From: Pseudomonadales bacterium
Lineage (GTDB): Bacteria; Pseudomonadota; Gammaproteobacteria; Pseudomonadales; Moraxellaceae
Length of the DNA stretch: 10,982 nucleotides
Direction: 5' to 3'
Assembly (NCBI GenBank): GCA_013043915.1
Contig: JABEVH010000221.1
Span: 1 to 10,982, forward strand
Position numbers and translations under genes: made by a program. Positions 1 to 7,018 of this stretch are shown here, piece by piece. The notes beneath the pieces are model-generated. The model did no database searches and was not told the DNA's origin. It saw only the letters and a program-made list of their open reading frames with translations. Each line of letters starts with the position of its first letter. Position 1 is the stretch's first letter.

Positions 1-172
1 GCCCCCTGTCTACGGAAGGACTGGCGCTGCTGTAGTGGAATTTTTTTAAACAGGTTTCAATAAAAACAGTGACTTACAAGACTTGCCGTTGAACTCGGGT
101 GGTCTAGCCAAGTGGTTCATTTAACCCTGAGATAAATGCTAGAGAACATTATTTGCTGATCAGGAGAGCTTA

Positions 173-201
173 GTGGGGGAGGAACTTGAGCCTCTTCCCA
201 C
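173..201 (-). terminator. GC-rich hairpin after the 165-residue gene
   Basis: GTGGG and GAGG on the left pair with CCTC and CCCAC on the right, around an 8-nt loop and a small internal mismatch. This gives about nine base pairs starting 16 nt after the stop of the minus-strand gene. No T-run follows on the minus strand, so it is not a classical intrinsic terminator. It may only be a 3'-end-stabilising or chance hairpin. Confidence 0.22.
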
Positions 202-216
202 AAGGCTTATGAATCG

Positions 217-714
217 TTAGTTCAAAAACAAAGGGAGTTCTGAATCGAACTGGTGTGGTATAAATAAATTTTGCTTATTGAGCCTGTTAGCAAGGTACAT
301 GCTACCTTCCTTGGGAAGGATCAAGTCCAAGCCGAACATCGACATGCTGTTGTAGATGTCGCGAACAATAAACTTATTGTTTTTATGGAGTATGTCGAGC
401 ATACCTCCAAGCCCATCTAGGGGTATCGACAGTGTGCCAGGAAGTTCAAAAAGGTCATCAAGTCGCATGCCAAGATGCTGAACATTGGGCATGAAAAATT
501 CAGCGTGACCTTCAATAAAGCTGCTCACACCAGCTAATAGTAGTGATTCATAGGCCTTCTTATGTAAGGAGGGGTCTATGCTGGCTAGGGATACAATACG
601 AACTCCCTTAAAACGACTAGTGAGTTCATAAGCATATTCAGCAGCTGCCTTATACAGGGTGTCGATCCCCACAGAGGGTACAATCATGTCAACGCATTCT
701 TGAAACTCTAACAA
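217..714 (-). CDS. Unrecognised 165-residue protein downstream of the Csx16-CARF nuclease
   Basis: I do not recognise this family. The start is the TTG at 712-714: a GAGGG ribosome binding site lies 7 nt upstream, the same spacing as in the other genes here, and an in-frame TAA lies just before it. The first ATG (residue 10) has no ribosome binding site. The protein looks like a soluble mixed alpha/beta domain with no signal peptide or membrane segment. It has a hydrophobic strand near residues 38-44 (VRIVSLA), a helical stretch around 50-62, a glycine-rich turn at 101-104 and a likely beta segment near 114-118. It lies 92 nt downstream of the Csx16-CARF nuclease on the same strand, so cotranscription is plausible. 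That position suggests a role in the cOA response, such as a partner, inhibitor or regulator, but no catalytic motif supports a specific function. Confidence 0.62.
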   Translation of the reverse strand: MLEFQECVDMIVPSVGIDTLYKAAAEYAYELTSRFKGVRIVSLASIDPSLHKKAYESLLLAGVSSFIEGHAEFFMPNVQHLGMRLDDLFELPGTLSIPLDGLGGMLDILHKNNKFIVRDIYNSMSMFGLDLILPKEGSMYLANRLNKQNLFIPHQFDSELPLFLN

Positions 715-721
715 AACTAAA

Positions 722-726
722 CCCTC
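722..726 (-). promoter_or_regulatory. Ribosome binding site supporting the TTG start at 714
   Basis: GAGGG on the minus strand sits 7 nt before the TTG codon at 712-714. This is what favours the non-ATG start over the ATG nine codons downstream. Confidence 0.6.
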
Positions 727-806
727 AGCCTTTTAATGGCAGTTCATGGTAAAAGGGGTGCCTGTAATTTTGCATGCAGGTACCCCCCTGGTTATTGATG
801 GATCAG

Positions 807-2513
807 TTAGATCTTGTCCTCGTATATAGCCGAGACACCTTCATTGGTTAAGAACCGTCCCATCTCCTTCCATGAGATGACCATCTGTTTAATGCGATCC
901 GGTCGTTGACACTTGAATTCTTTGATTTTGTTGCCTTGGGATTTTAAAGGTTCGCCAGCAAGTACATGAATTCTCAGGTCTTGGCATCGCATCAGAAACT
1001 CTTGGCTTACAGCATGTTTAGAGATGTAGACACCAAGGCCATGCAGTTGACTGATGCGTCTTTTTTTGGAATCAAGTTTGTAGAGTTGACTGCTGGCTTT
1101 GTCATTATTCTGCAGGGAAGTTTTACATTCGATAGCTAGTAACCTGTTTTTCCAAATCATGATGACATCAAATTCATTGTCTACCTCATGAGTATCAGTC
1201 AATACATTTACCCCGACACCCAAGGCTCCAGCCTGCTCAAAACCAAGATCTTTCAGTCTGAACCAAAGCCATTCTTCAAGCCAAGTACCACCGAGGTAGT
1301 GAGCCTCTTCGTGATTCTTGAAGTGCAGTATATGAGTTCCAGTATCTGATCGTTTTGTAATACGCCAATCATGTTGAATGAGTAAACGATGAATATTAGC
1401 CCATTGCGACTTATGCCAGTTGTTGTTGACAAACTGAGCAACATCTACAGAGGTTTTTTGATTGGCACGTAATCCTTCCTCAGATCCACGTGGGCGACCT
1501 AGGGTATATTGTATGCGAGCATGAGAGGCCAAGGTATTGAGCATTATTAGTGAGTTGCTATCAAGTCGATAAAGATCTTCTGTAAGCCTTGCACGTCCCT
1601 CGGCGTTTTGTCTCCAAGATTCGTCTTCACTGCGAATGCCTTTGCCCGGGCTGTCATCTATCTGAATACCCTGCAGTAGCAAGTATTCACGAATAGACAT
1701 GTTCGTTTTCATAGGCATGATGTCAGAGGGAGTCATCAACTCATAACGGTTACCAGAGACTTCTGTATGTGTATATAGAGTTTGAATGGGTGTATAGCGA
1801 TGAAATACATGCAGTTGGGCAGATAGAGCCATGGACATTAATTTAGTTCCGCCGGTCAGATTTCCTACCAGTCGGGCATGAGGGTATTCAATTATTAATC
1901 GGTTACACACCTGTTCAAGTTGTTCAAGTAGCTGAGGGTAGGAACTGTTGTCGTTAAATTCTGTGAGTGTGATATTGCTTATATACGGCGTAAGCGTAGT
2001 ACGAAGGATTTCAGCTTGTTTTTTGAATCTTGATGTTACTAATAGCTCAAGATGCCGTATGTGTTCTGCAAACTCACGCGAAGCCAAGTAAAGGGGAGCC
2101 AACTGGTCACTGACGAAGCCGATATGTACTTGTTCCTGACTTAACCAAGATTCGCTTATATTCTCTTCGCTGGGGGGGACAACAATATCTGTGGTGACGG
2201 TTGCCTGAGGGTCGAGCATTTGCACTTCAATAAACCGTGCCCCAGCATGAGCAAGTTCAGTTGCGGTAAATTCTTGTCCTGGACGAGGCATGCGTTTAAG
2301 CACCAAAGCCTTGAAACGGGCCTTGCGCTCATTCAACTGCAAAATGATGGATAGAGGTAGTGTACCTAAAACGAGATCGCCTTCCTGGATTTTTTTGACA
2401 TCAATGCCGGTTACCCAATGATCAACCTCTAAGTCAGGTAGCCTGCCCTTTTTCAACATGGTTTTTAGCCAGAAGTGGGATCGTTCGTATTCGGAAACAA
2501 ACCAAGTTGTCAT
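807..2513 (-). CDS. Csx16-CARF-PD-(D/E)XK fusion nuclease (Can2/Card1-like effector with an N-terminal ring-nuclease domain)
   Basis: The 568-residue protein joins three domains. Residues 1-100 resemble Csx16 (VVA1548 family): it starts MTTWFV and has the EGDLVLGTLP motif at 44-53. A CARF domain follows from about 129 to 265, with the ligand-pocket signature NLTGGTK at 218-224. The C-terminal third is a DUF1887/Card1-type nuclease: WLEEW (E413/E414), NEFDV (D449) and IECK (E462, K464) give the PD-(D/E)XK site. Known Can2/Card1 enzymes are cA4-activated and cut DNA and/or RNA; that activity is inferred here. The chosen ATG at 2513 has a GAGG site 7 nt upstream and matches the start of the paralogous domain at 2915. 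A TTG at 2531 would add six residues. The Csx16 domain is divergent: the Arg-His of the other copy (residues 8-9) is Glu-Tyr here, so ring-nuclease activity may be lost or altered. Confidence 0.88.
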   Translation of the reverse strand: MTTWFVSEYERSHFWLKTMLKKGRLPDLEVDHWVTGIDVKKIQEGDLVLGTLPLSIILQLNERKARFKALVLKRMPRPGQEFTATELAHAGARFIEVQMLDPQATVTTDIVVPPSEENISESWLSQEQVHIGFVSDQLAPLYLASREFAEHIRHLELLVTSRFKKQAEILRTTLTPYISNITLTEFNDNSSYPQLLEQLEQVCNRLIIEYPHARLVGNLTGGTKLMSMALSAQLHVFHRYTPIQTLYTHTEVSGNRYELMTPSDIMPMKTNMSIREYLLLQGIQIDDSPGKGIRSEDESWRQNAEGRARLTEDLYRLDSNSLIMLNTLASHARIQYTLGRPRGSEEGLRANQKTSVDVAQFVNNNWHKSQWANIHRLLIQHDWRITKRSDTGTHILHFKNHEEAHYLGGTWLEEWLWFRLKDLGFEQAGALGVGVNVLTDTHEVDNEFDVIMIWKNRLLAIECKTSLQNNDKASSQLYKLDSKKRRISQLHGLGVYISKHAVSQEFLMRCQDLRIHVLAGEPLKSQGNKIKEFKCQRPDRIKQMVISWKEMGRFLTNEGVSAIYEDKI

Positions 2514-2914
2514 CAAGAAGCCTCGTAGCAAGTAAAATTTGACCGTGATATTAAGGTAACCGGGAGGACGATAAAAACATTAAATTAAATATAAATTTTG
2601 TTCGTGTCATATAGGAGTAATTGCTGTTGAAAAGCGGTCAGATATGCTGAAAGGCAGCAAACCTTGATAGACATGACTAGAATAAATCCTTTGGGTAATG
2701 AACTCTTATATGTCTAAGCATGTAGCTTGATCAGGCTATGCCTGCTTTCATTTGTAAGCTCACCGAAACGGCATGAGTATCCAAGATTGGCAAATCGCTG
2801 AGGCCAAAGGGCAGGCTGTAGGATGATAATCGATAGGATCATGAGTGTAATAATCTCTTGTGGACAGTATTTTTGAGATTAACAACTATTTTCAATCAAT
2901 TGAGGGGAATGTAG
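2514..2914. promoter_or_regulatory. 401-bp divergent intergenic region between the two Csx16-fusion genes
   Basis: This stretch separates two divergently transcribed effector genes and must carry both promoters unless transcription enters from outside. It has an AT-rich core at about 2572-2600. A small perfect hairpin, CAGGC-TAT-GCCTG, lies at 2732-2744. No convincing -35/-10 pair with good spacing could be found for either direction. TGTAATAAT at 2846-2854 could be an extended -10 for the plus-strand genes, but it lacks a -35. No RNA gene, repeat or coding frame is evident. Confidence 0.4.
2902..2907 (+). promoter_or_regulatory. Ribosome binding site of the Csx16-DUF3800 gene
   Basis: GAGGGG sits 7 nt before the ATG at 2915. 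The resulting N-terminus, MTTWFV, is the usual Csx16 start. Confidence 0.7.
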
Positions 2915-5626
2915 ATGACGACATGGTTTGTGGGCAGGCATGAAGGCGCCAAAGCGTGGATCATGCAACAGGGGATCCAGATAGACAACATGGTGACACA
3001 TCTAGGGCCAGAGGACGTGGTTCAGAAGGGAGACACCGTGGTTGGAACATTGCCCATGAATCTGGCTGCTCATCTATATAGTCTGGGTGCTCGTTATCTC
3101 AATTTATCGCTGGAAATTCCTGAAAACTTGCGAGGCCAAGAGTTAACGGCAGAGATGATGCATCAGTGTCATGCGCGTTTGCAGCACTATGAAGTCAAGG
3201 AAGTCGTTGCGACTATAAAGACACCTATAACGGATCATAGTCAGCAAGTAAACCAGAGCAATGTTTCTCAGGAATATCTTCCCATAGCACAAGAAGCAGA
3301 GCCAATTGTCGCTCAAGTGCTCCAAAACACAGGCCTTGAAGATAAAAAATTGATAGCGAGTATTTTCAAGTTTGCGAGCTATAGCAAGTCTGCAGAGAAT
3401 GACCGTCTTATCAAAGATCTGGTGGTACAGGCTAAGCTCCGCCCTAGCATCTTTAACCAAGCTGAGGACGCTTTGAAACAAGGACGTGAAGCCAATCAAA
3501 TCTGGACTGCGCTGAAACGAAAAACTCAAGGTTTGAATAGTGATACTACCATCAGGGACTTGGTAAAACAGGAGATGGACGCGCTGAAGCGAAAAGGTGA
3601 ATTTCCAAGAATGATCTCCTATTTACATAGAGAGAGTGAAAAACACTTAGCTTGGGTGGCCAAAAAGGAACAGGCGAAAGCGCAGCTCAAAAAGAAAGAA
3701 CTTAAACCTGAGGTTAAATTATGTGGGCCTGTGTTTGTTGACGGGCATCATCCCAATAGTTTGCGTCATCTGGCAACTGCCGAAAGCTGGGATGTTTATA
3801 TCGATGAGACTGGTAGTATTTTTTCTGAAGGAGACGAGGGAAAGGGTCGGGGTAAACATGTCGCCCTGGTTGTTCCCTGTGGCACTAAACTCCCCCCTAT
3901 AAATGTAGAATTTCATGCCACCAAAGCGTCTCATGCTGAGATTAACAAGGCTTTGCAGTCGCTATTGAACTTACCCGTCGGTATTGTAGGTGTTAGTCTG
4001 GATGATGATGTCTTGCTTGGACAGGAAAGTTGGTTTGCCATGGTGTACCACACCATCAGGCTAGTACTCCGGTTGTTACCGATGACACCAGGCCAGGAGA
4101 CGCAGGTCAGATTCCATGTGGAGCAACGAGAGCCATTTGTAGAGGGGACTCCCATAGAATCGCTGCGACATACAATTGAGCCTGAGCTCCGTGTCTTAAG
4201 TCCTGAGCGATACGCGGGGTTGTCTGTGCATTTGGAGATAGTGGCCAAAAATAAACTGCAGGGATTATCGTATGTCGATGCGATTGCCCATACATGGGGA
4301 TCAGGGGATAGTGAGCCGAAAAAACGTCTGAAAATTTCTCAGTGGGAAGGGCACTGCTTACTGTTGCCGCAGATCAGTTCATTGCAACGTAGCTATGGAC
4401 TGCTCGATGGGAGTAAGGATGAAGTTCTCGATGCAGAGACTTGGTTTGACATGGTTCAATACTTAGGTGTCGAGCCCCAAGGTAGCCTGGTGAGCGAAAT
4501 CATGGCTAGATTGGGTGATCGTGCACGTCTCGATGTAGCGCTGTGGAAGGCGTGTCTCTCGGAAGTCACCTTGCGTTTGCGACAAAAGAATTTCGACCTG
4601 AAGTCCTTGGTGCCGGCAGTACGTTGGTTGCAGAACTTTCAGCCTGAACAGGAACATGTGCCTGCCCGAATAAAATTGGAAGCCTTGTCTGTTTCGATAA
4701 GTGCGGATAATCACCGCGGGCTTGTGCAGTCCTCTGACGTGGTCGAGTGCCTCTCGTTGGGTAATACACTGATGGATGAAGATATACGCTTGGTATGTCA
4801 ATCCCAGCTGAGGGTGGCTATATCCTTGACCAATGTTTTTGAGTTTGAGCGTGCAGATCAGATCTTGCGCCCATGGTTAGCTATGCCTGTCTCAAGTTTA
4901 GGATTAGAGTTACGCGGCAAATTGCTGTCGAGTTTGGGACAGATTTATGCTTTTAGACAACTTTCCCAGGAAGCGATGAGTGCATTTAATGAAGCTCTAC
5001 AGGTTTTTGGTCGGCTGAGCGATCCTGTTGACCGCGATCGGTTAGCGAGACAGACCCGCAATTATCGTGCTCAGTTGCAACTGGATTTAGGATTGTTTGA
5101 ATCTGCTGATTGGCCAAGGTTACTAGGTAAAAATCCAGAATCGTTTGTAGGTTTCCTTATCCATGCAACTGATGACGCTGAGGCACAAGAAGGCCAACGC
5201 TTTGAGCATTATCTCTTGTTACGCGCTGCTGTCCTGAATAAAGAGTCAGGTCAATATTTAAAAAACTACCTGAAACGTGGGGATGACTGGTATGTCGGTT
5301 GGGGGCACCCCTGGCCCCTCATAGATTTCTATCGTGCCTGGCTGTTGCGCGATACAGATCCCGCGCTGGGCAAGGTCTGTTTACAACGAGCCGTGGATGC
5401 TTGCAATGATGATCAGGGTATCACGATGCAGTGGATGGGATGGGTGATGGCTGCCATGGGGCAGTCATGGGGTTGGCTCGTTGAAGTGAACCGGTTGGCA
5501 GACCTGAAGCCATTGCAATTGAAGAACCTTCCATGGGCTGATCTTGAACGTATGGTAGTGCCAGATATTTCGGAGGAAGAAAGAATCGAGCTATTAAAGC
5601 GCAGCCTGCCTTTTAATTTTCACTGA
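2915..5626 (+). CDS. Csx16-DUF3800-TPR-like fusion protein, candidate type III accessory effector
   Basis: This 903-residue protein begins with a canonical-looking Csx16 domain (about 1-97): MTTWFVGRHEG, then HLGPEDV at 29-35, KGDTVVGTLP at 38-47 and LTAE near 77. Csx16 has been described as a ring nuclease that degrades cOA. Residues 120-265 are predicted helical and end in a Lys-rich stretch. Residues 290-485 resemble DUF3800, an RNase H-fold family: VYIDETG (D297, E298), HVEQRE (E403) and SYVDAIAH (D455) would form an acidic metal site. Residues about 540-860 look like TPR-type helical repeats, for example GQIYAF..LSQEAMSAFNEAL near 675-695. No CARF domain is visible, so the Csx16 part may be either the cOA sensor or an off-switch. 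The next gene starts 10 nt downstream, so the two are probably cotranscribed. Csx16 assignment is confident, DUF3800 moderately so, and the activity is inferred. Confidence 0.85.
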   Translation: MTTWFVGRHEGAKAWIMQQGIQIDNMVTHLGPEDVVQKGDTVVGTLPMNLAAHLYSLGARYLNLSLEIPENLRGQELTAEMMHQCHARLQHYEVKEVVATIKTPITDHSQQVNQSNVSQEYLPIAQEAEPIVAQVLQNTGLEDKKLIASIFKFASYSKSAENDRLIKDLVVQAKLRPSIFNQAEDALKQGREANQIWTALKRKTQGLNSDTTIRDLVKQEMDALKRKGEFPRMISYLHRESEKHLAWVAKKEQAKAQLKKKELKPEVKLCGPVFVDGHHPNSLRHLATAESWDVYIDETGSIFSEGDEGKGRGKHVALVVPCGTKLPPINVEFHATKASHAEINKALQSLLNLPVGIVGVSLDDDVLLGQESWFAMVYHTIRLVLRLLPMTPGQETQVRFHVEQREPFVEGTPIESLRHTIEPELRVLSPERYAGLSVHLEIVAKNKLQGLSYVDAIAHTWGSGDSEPKKRLKISQWEGHCLLLPQISSLQRSYGLLDGSKDEVLDAETWFDMVQYLGVEPQGSLVSEIMARLGDRARLDVALWKACLSEVTLRLRQKNFDLKSLVPAVRWLQNFQPEQEHVPARIKLEALSVSISADNHRGLVQSSDVVECLSLGNTLMDEDIRLVCQSQLRVAISLTNVFEFERADQILRPWLAMPVSSLGLELRGKLLSSLGQIYAFRQLSQEAMSAFNEALQVFGRLSDPVDRDRLARQTRNYRAQLQLDLGLFESADWPRLLGKNPESFVGFLIHATDDAEAQEGQRFEHYLLLRAAVLNKESGQYLKNYLKRGDDWYVGWGHPWPLIDFYRAWLLRDTDPALGKVCLQRAVDACNDDQGITMQWMGWVMAAMGQSWGWLVEVNRLADLKPLQLKNLPWADLERMVVPDISEEERIELLKRSLPFNFH

Positions 5627-5636
5627 GTGACACAGC

Positions 5637-6938
5637 ATGAAACCGTTTCATTATGTGATTGTGGTGTCTGATCATAATCTGGCTGAATTACGAGCCTGCC
5701 GTTACTGGCATAAACAGCAGGCTTTGCTCTCGGTCTGGCTGGTGATTTCCAAGAGAATGAAAGAGCATGCGGGCCCGCGGTTAAGAAGTCAGCTGGAAAA
5801 TCTGGCACCCCAGCTAAATTTAATTGAGTTGTCTGATGACAGTTTTAAGGGAGAAACTCTGTCAAAAGATATCACTCCCTGGATCCAGAATAAATTGTTG
5901 CCAAAACTTCGTGCTCTGGGTGATGTGCCCTGTGTGCTCAATTTTACAGGGGGGACCAAGAACCTGGTCGAAGATATGATCTGCGCACATGCTTGGTCTA
6001 GCTTGCACTATCAGCCCTATGTAGATGGTCAATCTACGCTTGAAGTTCTTGAGTACAGGGAAGGTCAATATCAGCTGACAGAAACCTTGGATCTTTCCGA
6101 GGAGAAAATTTCTCCCTTGGAGTTTGCTCGTCTGTACTTCAGCTCCGTTGAAGAGGGCCCCTTGCCTGAATCTATTTGGCTGCAGCCTAATCAATATCTT
6201 TTCTACGATCAGCGGTTAATGCAAGAAGCTGAAGAGGGTACGGCATGGTTTCGTTTGGTCCAGTGTTTGGAGCATATGTTTGGCATCAAAAAACAAAATG
6301 CATGGTACTGGCCACAAGGGGTTCCTGAACCTGACATTGAGGCCTTGATAAGTGAGCTCATGGGTTGCTTGCCTGAACTTGACCGACCGCTGACTTGGGA
6401 TAAGCAGGGCGTACATTGGCACCCTGAACACCCATTTGCGAAATCATGGCAAAAATGGATTTCTTCACAATGGTTTGAGCACTGGGTGGCCGAGTATTTG
6501 CAACATCGTTTGCAATTGAACGAAGGGATGCTGAGCAGAAACATTAAGTCGACTTCTGAAGCTGCACGTAGTGCAGCTGACCGCGAAGGGGCCTATTTAA
6601 AGTCGTTGCGGCTGAAGAGTGATGGTTCCATCTCAGGTAAACGTGAAGGAGATATTCTGCTGGCTTACAGACAGAGTTTTTTGGCTATCGAATGCAAGGC
6701 TGATGTTTTTCAGGGCAAAGTGGCGCAATGGGAAGAGCAGATATCTTCGTGGGCGAAGGACCGCGGCAAGATGAAGTTGATGATTGCTACGACGCCACTA
6801 GCACGCAGGAACATGGGGAAAGATAGTTTTAGCTCGCTGGTACACCGCTGCTTGAGTGTAGGGGTTGTTGTATGGGTCGTCGGTGAAAACAATGATTCAG
6901 CCTTGAGTTATGCTTTGGGCAATTTGCCATCGACTTAG
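5637..6938 (+). CDS. CARF-PD-(D/E)XK nuclease of the Can2/Card1 type
   Basis: The 433-residue protein has an N-terminal CARF domain (about 1-160): a beta strand and loop FHYVIVVSDHN at 4-14, and the cOA-pocket signature NFTGGTK at 102-108. A linker and helical region lead to a C-terminal PD-(D/E)XK nuclease domain. Its likely site is E281 in WFEHW, D339 in REGDILL, and E352 and K354 in AIECK, with Q368 following. Members of this group are switched on by cyclic tetra-adenylate and cut DNA and/or RNA nonspecifically; ligand and substrate are inferred here. The length and layout match the family. The ATG lies 10 nt after the preceding stop with only a weak GAGTGA ahead of it, which suggests translational coupling to the Csx16-DUF3800 gene. 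It shares its CARF-nuclease plan with the minus-strand fusion at 807-2513 but lacks the Csx16 domain. Confidence 0.88.
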   Translation: MKPFHYVIVVSDHNLAELRACRYWHKQQALLSVWLVISKRMKEHAGPRLRSQLENLAPQLNLIELSDDSFKGETLSKDITPWIQNKLLPKLRALGDVPCVLNFTGGTKNLVEDMICAHAWSSLHYQPYVDGQSTLEVLEYREGQYQLTETLDLSEEKISPLEFARLYFSSVEEGPLPESIWLQPNQYLFYDQRLMQEAEEGTAWFRLVQCLEHMFGIKKQNAWYWPQGVPEPDIEALISELMGCLPELDRPLTWDKQGVHWHPEHPFAKSWQKWISSQWFEHWVAEYLQHRLQLNEGMLSRNIKSTSEAARSAADREGAYLKSLRLKSDGSISGKREGDILLAYRQSFLAIECKADVFQGKVAQWEEQISSWAKDRGKMKLMIATTPLARRNMGKDSFSSLVHRCLSVGVVVWVVGENNDSALSYALGNLPST

Positions 6939-7005
6939 AATTTGCCAATCTTGTTAAATATTCATGAACGAACTAGCTGCCATAAACTGTTTGCCTATTC
7001 AATCC

Positions 7006-7011
7006 AGGAGG
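7006..7011 (+). promoter_or_regulatory. Ribosome binding site of the NE0113-family gene
   Basis: A perfect AGGAGG lies 7 nt before the ATG at 7019. It is the strongest initiation site in the window and implies independent, efficient translation after the 80-bp gap. Confidence 0.7.
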
Positions 7012-7018
7012 TTCAAGA

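Noticed and set aside
1..63. Possible C-terminal end of a plus-strand gene entering from the left edge
   Set aside because: All three frames stop within 63 bases and two of them (ending at 35 and 49) give equally plausible tails, so no frame can be chosen.
101..118. tRNA-like D-arm sequence (TAGCCAAGTGGTT)
   Set aside because: No matching acceptor stem, anticodon arm or TTCGAATC-type T-arm follows at the right distance.
3143..3529. Open frames antisense to the Csx16-DUF3800 gene
   Set aside because: They lie wholly within a gene with clear domain evidence and have no ribosome binding site or recognisable product.
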